Below, one piece after another: positions 29,226 to 41,200 of a stretch of DNA of 64,000 nucleotides. The stretch comes from Leishmania infantum JPCM5. Its lineage: Eukaryota; Euglenozoa; Kinetoplastea; Trypanosomatida; Trypanosomatidae. Position 1 is the first letter of the stretch. Each line of letters begins with the position of its first letter. The notes below the pieces were generated by a model that saw nothing but the letters and a program-made list of their open reading frames with translations, ran no database searches and was not told the origin of the DNA. The translations under genes and the position numbers were made by a program. The stretch spans positions 191,001 through 255,000 of the forward strand of contig NC_009412.2 of NCBI RefSeq assembly GCF_000002875.2, given 5' to 3'.

Positions 29226-32200
29226 CCTGCGAGTGCAGTGCGTGGGTGATTGAGGCTTCGCTTATTCCAGATGGTGCGAGGCGCGATACGCACACCAAAG
29301 CAAAAAGGAAGTGCGCGAGAGGGGAGGGGCCAAGCAAGCACGCACACGAGAGAAAGTGAGACTGATAATGAAAGGAAGCTAGGAAAGATGGAAAGAGGGC
29401 CACCAATACAAACCTAGGCGAGGTTGTGTGTGTGTGTGTGCCGACGCTGAGAGACGATCTGATTTTCTTTCGCGAAAGGAATTTTCTCGACTGCCTCCCC
29501 GTCCGACTCGACTTACTTCTAAAGAAGCACGAGCACGGGAAAGGGAAAAAAAAAACAGAGCAATCGAACCGCAGAAAGCTGCACGAGTCCGCACGGCACA
29601 CGGCATACAGGTAAAGGGGGAGGGGGCAAAAAGCGCGAAAGCAATAGCCGACGAAAGACAAGAGTCTGTTCGTTCCTTCCCTTCAAAGCAAACGATGTAG
29701 AAAGGTACAGCTACGGAGAACGGCGGAGATGTGTTGTACTGTGCTGTAAGTGCGTGTGTATGTGTGTGGTGATGGGGAGGGGGAGGTGGTCTCAGAACCC
29801 AGTGACACAAAGAGCTGAACAAGCACGCGCACACGCACAGGCAAGGAGAAAATATGAGATGTGATGATGAAGAACACACACACACAAGTCCCAAGGGCTT
29901 TCGAATGGCTCGAGGGAGTCGGGGGGGGGGGCAGCGGAGGTGGTGGTGAAGAGAAGTAAAAGTGTGAGCTGTTGGTTTAGGCGAAGGGGATGATCGGCAC
30001 GAGATACACGGGAGAGTGAGAGAAAGCCCACCTCGGTGGGCCCAGGCCGTGCTTCTGGGGTTATGAAAAAGGGGGGGCTGTGCGGTCGGCGTCTGCTTCC
30101 AGGCAGCGAGGAAGTCCGGAGCAGGGGGAGAGGGGGGTTGGAAGCACTGTCAACACGAGGGGAACAAAAACGAAAGGAACCAAGAAGGGAAAGAAGGAAT
30201 AAAAGACAAAAGGCGGAGGGCACCCGCAAAGGCAGCGAAGAGAGAACAGAAGCAGAGGAAGGCGGGGGAGAACAACGAGAAGAGCGCAAAGGGAAGGGGC
30301 AACGCGCACAGCCGCACGCGGCCCAGACAAGAGACCCGCAGCGCCAGACAGTCAAACACCACCCACACACACACACACACCCACACACACACAAAGCAGC
30401 CCAAGAGACGAGCGACTGTATGCAAAGAAAAGACGTAAGGGAGGATGGGGGTGGTGGAATACCAACAGTGAGCAACAGAAAAGGCGAACAAGACAACGGA
30501 AAGGGAGAGACGCACGCACGACGCTGAAAGGAAAAAAGGAGACTTTCATATCAGTCCCCGCGTTGGGGCTCGTGACGATCTCTACGCGTCGGTGTGCACA
30601 AGATGCTGGCGTGGGAATCGGTGTTTTAATGGCGATGGAAAGAAAAGTGCAAGTGAGATGGTGTAAATCCGTGTACGCTTTCCAACAGATGTTGCAGGTG
30701 AAGAAGGAATCGAAAGACAAGACGAGAGCAAAGACGAAAACTAGAAAAGGGAATGCAAAAGACAGAGAAACGAAGGAAGCAGAGATGCGGCGAACGCGAA
30801 AAAAAAAAGAGAGAGGCACACAGAGAGGAAGAAAGATGCGTACACACACACACACGAGGTATCACAAGAGGTGCGAGATCACACCAGACCGACGTCGAGA
30901 AGAAGAAAGCGCAATGCTCGAAACCAAGCAAGCATGCAGACATATATATACACACAGATACACCCGCAAGCGCACCACGCACCAAAAACAAAAACGCACC
31001 TGTCAACACTCTCGTGCAAGTGCTCAGCTGTCCGTTCGTTGCTGCGGTGGTGGTTCGATGAGATAACCTCACCTGGTACCACACAACGAAAAAAGACAAA
31101 GACCGAAGGGTTATCCAGGCAAGAAGGGTGGAATGCACGAAACAGCTCAAAGGGCATCAAAGGGAAAAGACCGGGGCGGGTTATCCGTTACTGGGAGGGG
31201 AGACCGAGAGAGGCCCTTGCTTCTCTGCAACTCCTCTTAGCTTTTGGTTCACTTTCACCGACTCTCGTTATCTATTTAAATAAGGGTGAGACTCTGCCTA
31301 CGTGGCTATCCTCCTGTGCTCGTCGCCTCGATCCTGTGTATGCCTTCGACCGAAGCGTGCGTCAGCGTGTCAGAGATATACGCGTACCTGTCTTTTGTTC
31401 ACCCACTCCGTATGTGATGTGGTGAACGAGAAAAAAAAAAAGGTAGTCTAAATTTTCGTCTTCCGTATAGGCTACCTCTTAAGCCGTGCGCAAGCGGGCC
31501 GGCACCGTTTTGTGTGAAGGTCACCGACGCCCGTGCCGCGTCTGCCTGAGCGTGTGCCTGTGCGTGGGTGTGTTTGTGTATGTGTGGTTGTGTGGTAGAT
31601 GCTTCTACTCGCTCGTGGATTGCGTCTTCGAACAGGCGCACAATCACAATCGCCTTTTGCGTGTAGAGGGTGCGTTAAGGGTGATGGGGGCGTGAGCAGG
31701 TTTGGTGGGTGAAGAAGGGGGAAGACAGTGTGCCTGCGCGTTCCTCTGTGCAGCGTACGCTACCGCACTTGTCAGAAAAAAAGGGGGGAAACAAACCGAG
31801 ATGAAACAGAAGAGAAAACAGAAGCAGTATAATATGCGTGCAAAACAAGGCGCTGGCGATTGTGTACAGCGGGTGATGTCGGGAACGAGTGCCCGCAGTA
31901 GTGAAACGGCGGCAGTGACTATAGAGCACACACACACACGCTCGCATCCGCCGTGAAATACGAAAAGCGCAATGGGTGGCCGTCAACGGGGAGGAAGGGA
32001 AGGAAGGCGGCGTCTGTGTGGAAAGCTTCCACGATCCTTTCTCCAGAGAAAAAAAAACAAGAGAGACTGTGTGTCAGTGATCGTGCGCGTGGAGTTGCAG
32101 GACCGGGAAACGGAGATAGAGCAGGAAGAGGGAAAGGGAGACACTCTGGAAAATATGAAAACGATACATTTGAGCGCGGAGTTGCGCGCGTGCGCGCACT

Positions 32201-33536
32201 TCCGCCGTGGCTGGGCGCGACGACACCCACGTGCAGATGTGCGTCCAAGCGAAAGTAGAATGAGGAGATCACACGCCCTCGCAACTTTTTGTTCCTTGCG
32301 TAACCGTATCTGAGCTCCCGGGGTTTGACGCCGCCTCAGGAATGCGAAAAATAACAATAAAAACTCAAACCTGTCATCTACGTCGCAGCTGCTGAGCGTG
32401 AAGTGCTTGCAAGCGTACACGCGTGATTGGCAGGCAGGCATGTCCAGACCGCGGCAAGTCCTTTCCTCAAAATGCAGTTGGCGTGCCGGTTTTAAACGAC
32501 GTGAGCACACGAGTAACAAATCGTTCACACCGCTAAAACATGAACATGTACGCGCACACAAACACACAGATAGAGACGCCACACAAGCTGTTGCAACACG
32601 GCGCATGTTCACTTTGGTCTCTCAAACGCACGCACCAGCTCGATACACTCCCTCTCACACGTCACGTGCACGAACCGCCGCGCCGCCCTAGAGGGCGTCG
32701 CAAGAGCGATGGCCGCAGACAACAAAGCAAAGGATGAGAAGAGGTGCTCTATCTCGCCACCGCGGCTCCAGAGAAAGATGACCATGACATCACAGGTCGA
32801 CAGACGAAAGGGACAAGAGAGGGAGGAAGAACTATATATAGATAGATATAGATGTATATGCACAGCGGCGCCTTCGCAACGCTCACATCCTACGCACACA
32901 GACAGAGAGAATAAAGGGGGCAAATGTACTGAAGGCGCAAAAAAAAAGTCGAGTGGGGGTGCATCTAACGTATAAAATGATGGTGTGTGGTTACGTGGGG
33001 GTGTTGGGGATGGGGTGGGGAGACGGGGGTGTGTGAAGGTGAAGAAGCTGTCTCCACGGCTGCTTTTCCCGACCTAGTCGCTTTCCGCTCGCCCCCTCCC
33101 CAACTCTCGCCCTCCTCCTCCGTCTCTCTCTCTCTCTGTGCCTCTGTGTGTTGTCGTCGTGTCTTTCGCGTGCTTGTGGTGTTGTAGCGCAACGCGAAGG
33201 CGAAACCAAAGACGAACGAGCAACAAACAAATAACGCAAAAAAAAAGCTTGATCGCGGTGCAGTCACGCAGTCCGCTGAAGAAGCGTGAAAACACAGCAC
33301 AAACGGGGGCGAGAGGAAGACGAGAAGAACGAAACGGGCACGTGAACTCTAATAATGGAAGCATCGCAAGGAAACAGAGGAAGAGGGCGAGAGACAGTAC
33401 ACGGCGTCGCGACTGCCCGAACCCCCCCCCTCCTCCCTGTACGCAGCGGGGGGAGAGGGGGGGGCATGTCGAAGGTGTGACAGCCGAACAAGGAGGCGAG
33501 CGAGAGATCACCCACTGGACTGCATCGTTGTGTGGC
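29226..33536. other. 4.3-kb spacer without recognised gene
   Basis: No supported gene. It must contain the 3' UTR of the 523-residue protein gene and the kinase leader. The plus strand is strongly purine-rich from 29.5 to 30.9 kb, so the transcript is pyrimidine-rich. Microsatellites lie at 29425-29441 (GT) and 30364-30393 (CA), and a TATAGA-type run at 32832-32860. The segment 31150-31420 has a more mixed composition. Open frames are low complexity. Confidence 0.55.
30364..30393 (+). repeat. CA microsatellite
   Basis: A CA dinucleotide run interrupted once by CCC, inside the long kinase-leader spacer. Confidence 0.9.
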
Positions 33537-35108
33537 TCACAGGGAGGCAAAAGAGCCAGCCGCGGAAGTGCGGCGATTCGACGCCGTGCCGCAGCTCATC
33601 TGCGTGTGCTGGGTGAACGGGCTCTCCTCAACGCCGGCGCCGCCCCACATAGATGACGTGTCGCCGGTGGCCGAGGAGAAGCGCTGATGAAGCAGCACCG
33701 TGCGACGCGGCAGCGGAGTCCGCATGCCGCTGGATGGCTCATCCACGTCCTCGTCCTCTCCCGCCGCCCCACCGGGCAGCCGAATGGGATCTGCCAACGA
33801 CGTGTTGGAGTCGAACCACAGCGGTGGGCGCATTCCGCCAAACGTGGCAGCCCGCCGTTTCTCTGGTGCTTGCTCCACCGCGGCTTCTAGATCTATCTTG
33901 CGCATCTCCTGCGCTGCCCTGCCCTCACCGGCAGCGCCGGCTGCGGTGGCGTGGCCGGCAACATCCGCGGCATCCTGTCCTGCATAGCCATACGAGGCTG
34001 CATTAGCAAGTGAAACGCAGCCAGAGATGCGATCCTCCGTCTCACATGTGGAGCGCCAATGCGCCGTGGCACCAAGCGCGCCCACGTCCTCGTCCTCTGT
34101 GCAGCCCTCCTCGCGTGCGGCGATGGTGGCCGTGGCCTCGCGCAGCTGCGTCATTGCCTGTTCCATCTGCGCTTTGGCTGTGTGGACGTCCTCCATCTCC
34201 TGCTGCAGGGTGCGAATAGTCTGTTGTTGGTGCAGGATAATCCGCTGCAGCGTCCGCACGTCTGTCGTGCAGGTTGGGGTAGCGCAGCGAGGCAACGGGG
34301 AAACGGTGTGCAGCCGCATCGATAGCGCAGCGGCGTCAGTGGGCACAGGACTGGAGGAGTGTCCCCCCGTAACGGAGGCTCGTTGACTAAGCCCCCGAAC
34401 CGCCTCGCGCAGGAGGTCAATCTGCTCCTGCAACTCGCTCACTTGCTGCGCCGTGGCTGGGGGAGGCGACGCCTCTGAACCGCTTCGAAGCATAAGCGAG
34501 TTGTACTGGTCCACTGCATGTTTGGCGACTGGCTCGGGGCGCACCGCAGACGGGCTGAGCCGGTGCTCGGTGGTGAGCGAGCCTTCGCGCTGCGGAACGG
34601 GGCGGGGGGAGGGCAGAGTAGACACGACTTCGCCCGGTTGCGTCTCGAGCGAGGGGAGACGCTGAAGATGCCTCTCCAGCCACAGCACGAGCGAGCGCAA
34701 GTATGCATTCTCGGCCTCCAACTCCTCCGTGCTCCGCGCTGAGATGTCCACGGGGGCGTTCTGGCGATGGCAGTGCGCGAGTGCCTCTTCCTTCATGCGC
34801 GCGTACTCTCGCACCAGCTCGGGCGGCACCGTCAGGGAGGGTGATGCCGCCGCAGCTGCTGGTGCCTGGCCCTTGGCGACGCTGGTGGTCTGGGCGTTGA
34901 CAGATCGGCGTGCCTGCAGCGAGCATTGGTGCGCGACATGGTATCTGTGCGGCATCGATTTCTCCACGTACGAGTCGCATAGCTCCTTGAAGGTGTGATT
35001 CACAGTCGTGTGCGTCGGCGTAGACGAGCTCTCCTCCAACATTGTTGCTGCAGCTGGCACCCTCCGGGAAGGAGCCGTGGGCGCAGGGGAGTTGGCGTTA
35101 GCGGACAT
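33537..35108 (-). CDS. Hypothetical coiled-coil protein, 523 residues
   Basis: I do not recognise this protein. The N-terminal 120 residues are Ala/Pro/Ser-rich, with one conserved-looking stretch FKELCDSYVEKSMPHRYHVA at 40-59. Three probable coiled-coil segments follow: about 126-150 (ELEAENAYLRSLVLWLERHL), 221-243 (QQVSELQEQIDLLREAV) and 284-332 (heptads such as TIRTLQQEMEDVHTAKAQME). The C-terminal 190 residues are acidic, then Ser/Thr-rich. There is no signal peptide or membrane span. Codon use matches the neighbouring genes, and the ATG at 35108 is the first in frame. The layout suggests a scaffold or cytoskeletal component, which is an inference from coiled coils only. Confidence 0.85.
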   Translation of the reverse strand: MSANANSPAPTAPSRRVPAAATMLEESSSTPTHTTVNHTFKELCDSYVEKSMPHRYHVAHQCSLQARRSVNAQTTSVAKGQAPAAAAASPSLTVPPELVREYARMKEEALAHCHRQNAPVDISARSTEELEAENAYLRSLVLWLERHLQRLPSLETQPGEVVSTLPSPRPVPQREGSLTTEHRLSPSAVRPEPVAKHAVDQYNSLMLRSGSEASPPPATAQQVSELQEQIDLLREAVRGLSQRASVTGGHSSSPVPTDAAALSMRLHTVSPLPRCATPTCTTDVRTLQRIILHQQQTIRTLQQEMEDVHTAKAQMEQAMTQLREATATIAAREEGCTEDEDVGALGATAHWRSTCETEDRISGCVSLANAASYGYAGQDAADVAGHATAAGAAGEGRAAQEMRKIDLEAAVEQAPEKRRAATFGGMRPPLWFDSNTSLADPIRLPGGAAGEDEDVDEPSSGMRTPLPRRTVLLHQRFSSATGDTSSMWGGAGVEESPFTQHTQMSCGTASNRRTSAAGSFASL

Positions 35109-35992
35109 GGCGCCGACTTTTTTGCTCTAGGTGTAGATGTGTGTCTGTTTGCCCTGGGCGTGTCTCACTCCAATGTGTCCTGCCGGCTTCGCTGCATGTC
35201 GAGAGAGCCGTGTTGGGAGGAGGGCAAGATGAGGACACGTTGAGATGAGAGGGCACAAGGGAAAAAAAGGGTCGGCAGGATAATGGGTGACAGAGCGGTG
35301 CTGTTCGAAGGCGGCGGTAAAGTCGCAAGAGATGACTGAGGAGATGCAGAAAGAGCGAGGAAGGTGGAGCCGTGTTTGTCTGTGCGTGGGTGGGAGTAGG
35401 GAGGTCGTCGCGTACTGCTGCACGCGCAACGGTGCGCCTGGCACGCGTAGAGAAATGAACGCCGGACGGTCAGCGGTCGTTTTGCAACACAGTCGGATAG
35501 GCGCGAGAAGGGGATGGAGCGACGATTCTGGCGGCAGACCAAGTGCTGCGTCAACTCAGCTCTGCTATGCCCGGTGCACATGTCGTGTCGTTTTTTTTTT
35601 CGCTTTCATGCACGTACGAGGCCGTCGCAAGTCTCTACAGAAAGCATATGTAGCCCCACGATACGTGCTGGCGCCTCCGTAGGCACACATGTCTCAGCAA
35701 CATCGGCAGCTGGAGAACTTCTCTTCCCGTCAAGAGTCCCCTCACGTCATAGGGGCACTCTATTGGAGAGAGGGGCGAGAGCGATCCATGCGCACACCGA
35801 TGCGGCGCTACTGTAAGGTTCAAGCACACGTGCAGAAGAGAGAGCCAGACCGAAGGGAGGCACGAAAGGCGGATTCGCAACCCGAGGCACGCACACGCAC
35901 ACACCAGCACACACTGCGCACAAGCATGCGCCATCGCTTCTCTGCCTCGGCACTTCCCTTGACTTCGAATCATTTGCTGTGTTCATATCGTA
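35109..35992. other. Spacer between DUF2423-like gene and coiled-coil gene
   Basis: No supported gene. It should hold the 3' UTR of the small basic protein gene and the leader of the coiled-coil gene. A T run at 35590-35600 on the plus strand is an A tract in the transcript. Confidence 0.55.
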
Positions 35993-36280
35993 CTAGTCTC
36001 CCTTGCGCTTGCGACCACGGGTCAAAGGTTTCTTCATATGCTTCTTCTTATTCCCCATAGGGCCGCTGGACTTCACAATCGACAGCTTCGACCTTTGATC
36101 GGAGGGCACGCGTGATGTCATGGCGGCCTCGACAGCGCTAATGTAGTTTGCCCTAGCCTTCGCCTCTGGCGTCTTTTTGGCCTTTGTGAACGTGGACTTC
36201 CTCTTCGCCTCGCCCACGGACTTGCGCAGAGCGCCTGCGCTCTTGTGCCTCGACTTGCTCCGCAGCGACTTCTGCGCCAT
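35993..36280 (-). CDS. Small basic protein, DUF2423/LLPH-like, putative ribosome biogenesis factor
   Basis: The 95-residue product is very rich in Lys, Arg and Ser. It starts MAQKSLRSKSRHKSAGALRK, resembling the MAKSLRSK opening of the DUF2423 family (yeast YBL028C, human LLPH), which are nucleolar proteins linked to the large ribosomal subunit. It ends NKKKHMKKPLTRGRKRKGD, a nuclear/nucleolar-type basic tail. The family is usually 100-130 residues. The frame continues upstream with low-complexity sequence, so the ATG at 36280 is preferred; a pyrimidine-rich stretch with AG lies just before it. The assignment depends on the short N-terminal motif and composition, so it is tentative, but the CDS itself is well supported. 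Confidence 0.75.
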   Translation of the reverse strand: MAQKSLRSKSRHKSAGALRKSVGEAKRKSTFTKAKKTPEAKARANYISAVEAAMTSRVPSDQRSKLSIVKSSGPMGNKKKHMKKPLTRGRKRKGD

Positions 36281-38226
36281 CTTGCGCTCCGGGCGGTTCA
36301 GGGAAGACAGGGCGGAGAGAGCGCAAAATCCACGGAAGGGCAGGTCGGGGGAGTGAGGGGGGGGGATTGTGGAGCTATTGCTGACCGCAAAGCGCAGCAG
36401 GAGAAGGAGAGCGAAAATGCACGCGATGAGTGATGTGTGCGACACGCGCACGTGAAAAAAAAAATGGTGGATGAGAGACGAGGAAGCGACATGGAAGAAG
36501 GGGCGCCGGCTGTTTTGGGAGAGACGGTGCGAAAGTGAGAGATGGGAAAGCTGCAGTAGGCACATCCATCAACACAACGGGAAAGAAAGAAGGCTGCTGG
36601 TGCAGCCAGGGCGGCTGATGATGTCTTGTTGCCTTCTTGCAGGAAGGCATGAGGGAGGAGAAGCAAAGCGGTGTGTGTGCGGCATACATACACGCACGGC
36701 TTTGCTTCTTCGCACACGTCCCCTCTTGGCCTTCATCTCCGTCTCTCCTACAGCTGAGGGAGCTGGTCGTCGGTGCGTTGCACTGTCGGATGCAAGTGTA
36801 GGTGTTTGGTGGCAGGGGAGCATGTCTACAAGAAGCCGGTGCGCATTCACGCAACACAGGCGAGTAGAAAGAGATAGAGCACGGGTACGAGGGTAGAGAG
36901 AGGCATCAGAGGCAGGAAGGGCAGGGCCTCAACGCCAAGCAGACACGGAGCTAGCCTCCCTCCACGTGTCTACGCCTCCATCCCCATACCCCCATACACC
37001 CTCCCTCCCGAACGACACAAAAAAGAACAAAAATTTATACATCCCATGAGCAAAGGAGAATTCGGCGGGACTATACATCACAGGTGAGCATGTAGATATG
37101 CGCAAGCGTGTTCGCGCGCGTCTACGCGGTGACTTTGGTAGACAGATACACACACGCACCATCATTCCACGAAAACACACACACACACATCGAACCGAGA
37201 GACAAAAACAGAGTGGGGCGTCACCACAGCTGCAAGCCTCTGTGAAATTGCAACAGCACAGCACAGCACAAGCGCGACTAGGAAAAGAAAAACATTAAGC
37301 AAACATCCCACTCCACATAAACGCCACACATGAATCCAAACAAACGTGCGTGTGTGTGCGTGTGTGTGTGTATGTGCATGTTTATGTGCGTACCGAACGC
37401 AAAGCAAAGTCATCCGCAGCCGAGGTACAGGCGCAGCATTCCCGGCCGCATGCGCGTGCGTGCCCGTGAAAAGCGAGGAGAGAAGCTAAAGAAAAAGCGG
37501 AGGGGGAACAGGAGGGGCGCTTGACGCAGACAGAAACAGACAGACCCATGACACAGGCAGACACACAAAAACAGAAAAAAAAAGAGAGGCAACGCGGGTT
37601 ACGCCACCCAGGAAACGTTCAACGGTGTGATGGAGGAAAGCCGGTGGACCGGAGGTACGTGTCGGAGAGATTCAGGAGCGTGTGGAACAGACCCCTGCAT
37701 GTTCGCGTGCGTGCCCGGATGGTGGCAAAAGCAAATAGCAGACAGACGGACAATATAGAGAGAGAGAACGATTGTATCTTCCTCTCGCGTCTCGTCTGGT
37801 GAAGTGCACATCCCTGAATCACCGGAGGCTGCGGCTGTCAGTTGCGCTGTAAGCGAGAGAACGCACGGGGTCACACAAATCGCTGCAGTAGAGCCAAATA
37901 CAAAACAGCCAAGGAGCATCGGCGCGCGCACGCGTACACGCACAGGCGGAATGCGGTGAAAAAGAGGGAGCGTGCTTCGGCAGCAGCGAGCACACGCAAG
38001 CAAGCCCACGCACACGCACCACTCTGCCGCGCCGCAAAGTCCACTTCGCCTATGCACGAAGATGTTCCGTCACACCGAGAGGAGGGAACAAAGGGAGACG
38101 CCGAAAAGCGACAAGAAAAAGAGCAGCGCGCCCGGGCAGTCGCCCACGGGCTCAGTGAAGAGACGAAAAGCGAAGATGGAATCCAAAGAGGCCATCAGCG
38201 GATGCGTGTACTCGACCCGCGTAAAC
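36281..38226. other. Spacer between dynein and DUF2423-like gene
   Basis: No supported gene in 1.9 kb. It should contain the dynein 3' UTR. CA/GT microsatellites lie at about 37175-37189 and 37346-37372. The remaining frames are low complexity. Confidence 0.55.
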
Positions 38227-41200
38227 TCAGTAATGCAGTGAAACCACACAGGCAGTGCCGCGCTCGATCCAGTGCGCCGGATCCACCTTGGTCGGAATCT
38301 CAATAGGGAGGACGAAGTTCGTAGAGTGCCCCGTCGTGCTGAGCGTGCCAGCACGCGTCAGTGTCTTGTACACCGGGCACACGTAGTCCTTGGCGTTGCG
38401 AGTGCGGTTTACCACGGGGTCCAGGAGAACCATCGGCATCTCAACGTAGAGCTCCTTGGGGCGTGACTCCGTCAGTGAGTGCTGCTCCGAGTCCCACCGC
38501 GCCCCTTCCAGGTACAAGCCGTACACCAGCGCTCCCTTGTCCGGTCGGGGTACCGTCTTGTGGTCCAGTGACACATCCTGCACGCTAAATTGAAAGGAAA
38601 TGCTGTCGATGGCCTGGTGCACCTTACGGGCGTGGTTCTGAAGCGTGCCTGTCAGGAAAGCCTGCGGAAAGAAGAAGCCGCCGAACCAGAAGGCGGCCGG
38701 CGGTCCATGTGCGTACCAGTCCGCAATGAAGTGAACACGCCGCACCAGGTCCTCTACCCATTTCGACAGCGGCTTCAGCGACGGGTAGGCCAGCGCACTC
38801 CAGGACACCGGCACGCTGTTGACAAAGAAACTCGAGCCGACATCCTCTAGTTCCGCTGACATGACGACCTCACCCTGCACGGCCTTGAGGAATTCGGCCA
38901 GGCTCGTGTGGATAAACTTGAGTAGGCGGTTGTAGCGCCCAGCCTCCTGCACCAGCACCGTGTTCATTGACTCTTCATACTTGGTCGGGTACTTGGCACT
39001 GAAGGCGGCCATGTCAAACAGCTGAGGCAGCTTCGTCGAAATCTCCGTCGCCGTGGCCGTCAGCAGCTGCTCCCGCGAGCTCGACGTTGTACCGGCACCG
39101 CCACGCGACTCGAGCGCCAGGACCGTTGACAGGATGCTGTGCGTCGTGTTCTGCGCGCACGTAATGTCGGCATTCTCATGCAGGCCAAAAATTTCTGGTT
39201 GTGGGTTCAGAGGCCACGAATCGAGGTAGCTAAGGTAGTGCTTGCGACTGACAGGCTCGAGGGTGTGGTAGAGACCTGATGGCGAGAAGGCGTACCCGTC
39301 CTGAAGTACCTCCGGATGGACAAAGTGCTGGATGAGGGTCATGAGGCAGCGACGGTCCCAGTCGTCCGTGACACGCCCACCGTAGTTGATCTCGCCAGTC
39401 AGAAACGTCAGCACGTCGTATGGGATGGAGTCATACAGGGACAAGAACTTGCGGAGCTGCAGCAGACACACATTGCGGTCGGAGTCATTGAACTCGTAGG
39501 CAATGTTGAACCCGAGGGAGCCAAACTTCCGACGCTCTTGGATGACACCGTGGAAAAGGCATAGGGCGAACACCATCTTTTTGAACTCGGCGGGCTTCTC
39601 CTCGTGCTCGAGGTCCTCGGGGGTGAAACCGTAGTAGGAGCGCGTCACGTTCGCCCGCAGCCCCATCGGCGGCTCATTCGTCATCTTCACCGCCGTCTGC
39701 AGCACGGCCACCGGGAAGCTGGGTGACGGCATCGACGTCAGCCACAGGCGGAATTCCTTCTTCACCGTCTCCAGGGTAAAGCTCTCCACAATGGACTCCA
39801 GCGTCGGCATCCAGGACGAGGCGAGGTGGCAGTTCTGCAGCAGCACCCACTGCCCTTTCTCCCGCGCGCCACGGATCAATTCTTCTGCCTTCTTGCCTTG
39901 CCCCTGGCCAAGCGACACCTTGTCCAGTCGCTTCGACATCCGCATCGTCTCTGCGAAGCGCAGCAGGTCGTTCATCGGGTCTGAGCCGGCAGAGTTGATG
40001 AAGATAAGCGGCGTCAGGCAATCACTGTCCTTGTAGGCGTCCATCAAGTCGAACTGCGGCACCACAATGTATCGACTGCCCATGTAGTGCTCAATGAAGT
40101 GCTGAATCGCCAGCGCTACCTTGTCTACTCGGAAGCACCGCATCACGACCAGTCGCTGCATCGGTGTCGCTTTCTCACGCCACTCTCCCGCGAGGGGGTA
40201 CGTGTCCGCCTCGTTGCTGTCGAACAGGTCCTTATAGTGCTCTATGTGGTCGCGCACGTGCTCGGCAAAGCCGGCAAAGCTGGAGAGGTGCTTGCTGAGG
40301 AAGAGCACCTCCGCCCAGCTGCTGTCTGTCATCCACGACGAAGCGGGGTTAGCCAGGGCATCGGCCGGGACACTGCCGGTGGGGCCAGTGAGCAGGAACC
40401 GGTACTCGGCATCCACCATGGCCCCGCTGTGCTGCACAAGGCTGGCGCAGAGGTAAAACGAAAACGTCAGCTTGTGTTTCTCAAACAAGGAGCGGCACAC
40501 GTTGCTATAGAAGGAGTAGGTGAAGTAGTCCATCAAGTTGTGCACCCGCACCTCCACCGCGTCCTCCACGCTGCCGCTGTCGTCCTCCGCGACCTCCTTC
40601 GCTGCCGGCACCTGCGCGGCGTTGTCCACAGCGTTGAGGAACAGGCTCATGAACCACTGCAAAGAGAACTGGTACATGGGGTCGACAATGGCGAGCTGCG
40701 AGGCGCAGAAGAACAGCAGCGAGCCTCGCTCCGCGTGCGGGCGGTACTTGTTGCGCGTCTCATCAATCACTGTCTCCATGGCCTTCGCCTTGCCCAGTTC
40801 CTCGTTGATCTCGATAGACTTAGCCTTACTCTTCTCCAGCGTGATGATGAGCTCCTCCTGCTCCAGAATGTCGCCCTCCGCCTGCTCGAGCAGAACGAGA
40901 ATGTTGGCCTGGAGGTCTTTCAGTTCGCAGTTCTTCTCTGCGTTGGACCGGGTGAGTCGCTGCTTCTCCAGCTCGAGGTCATTCCGCTCTTTCTCCACCG
41001 TCTTGCCGAGCAACTGCTCCTCCAGCCCGCTCGGGGTAATGAAGAAGTTTAGCAGCGACACGGTAACGATCGTCTCGGGCGTGTAAACCGGGTTCGGCAG
41101 CTTCGTCGTGAGGTACAGCTTGAAGTTGCGGTCGTACGGGATGGCGCTGTCCCCGATGCGGACATGCGAGGTGCTGCCAATCAGGAAGATGTTCTTCAAA

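Noticed and set aside
40087..41052. Plus-strand frames opposite the dynein gene
   Set aside because: They are shadows of the highly biased dynein codons on the other strand.
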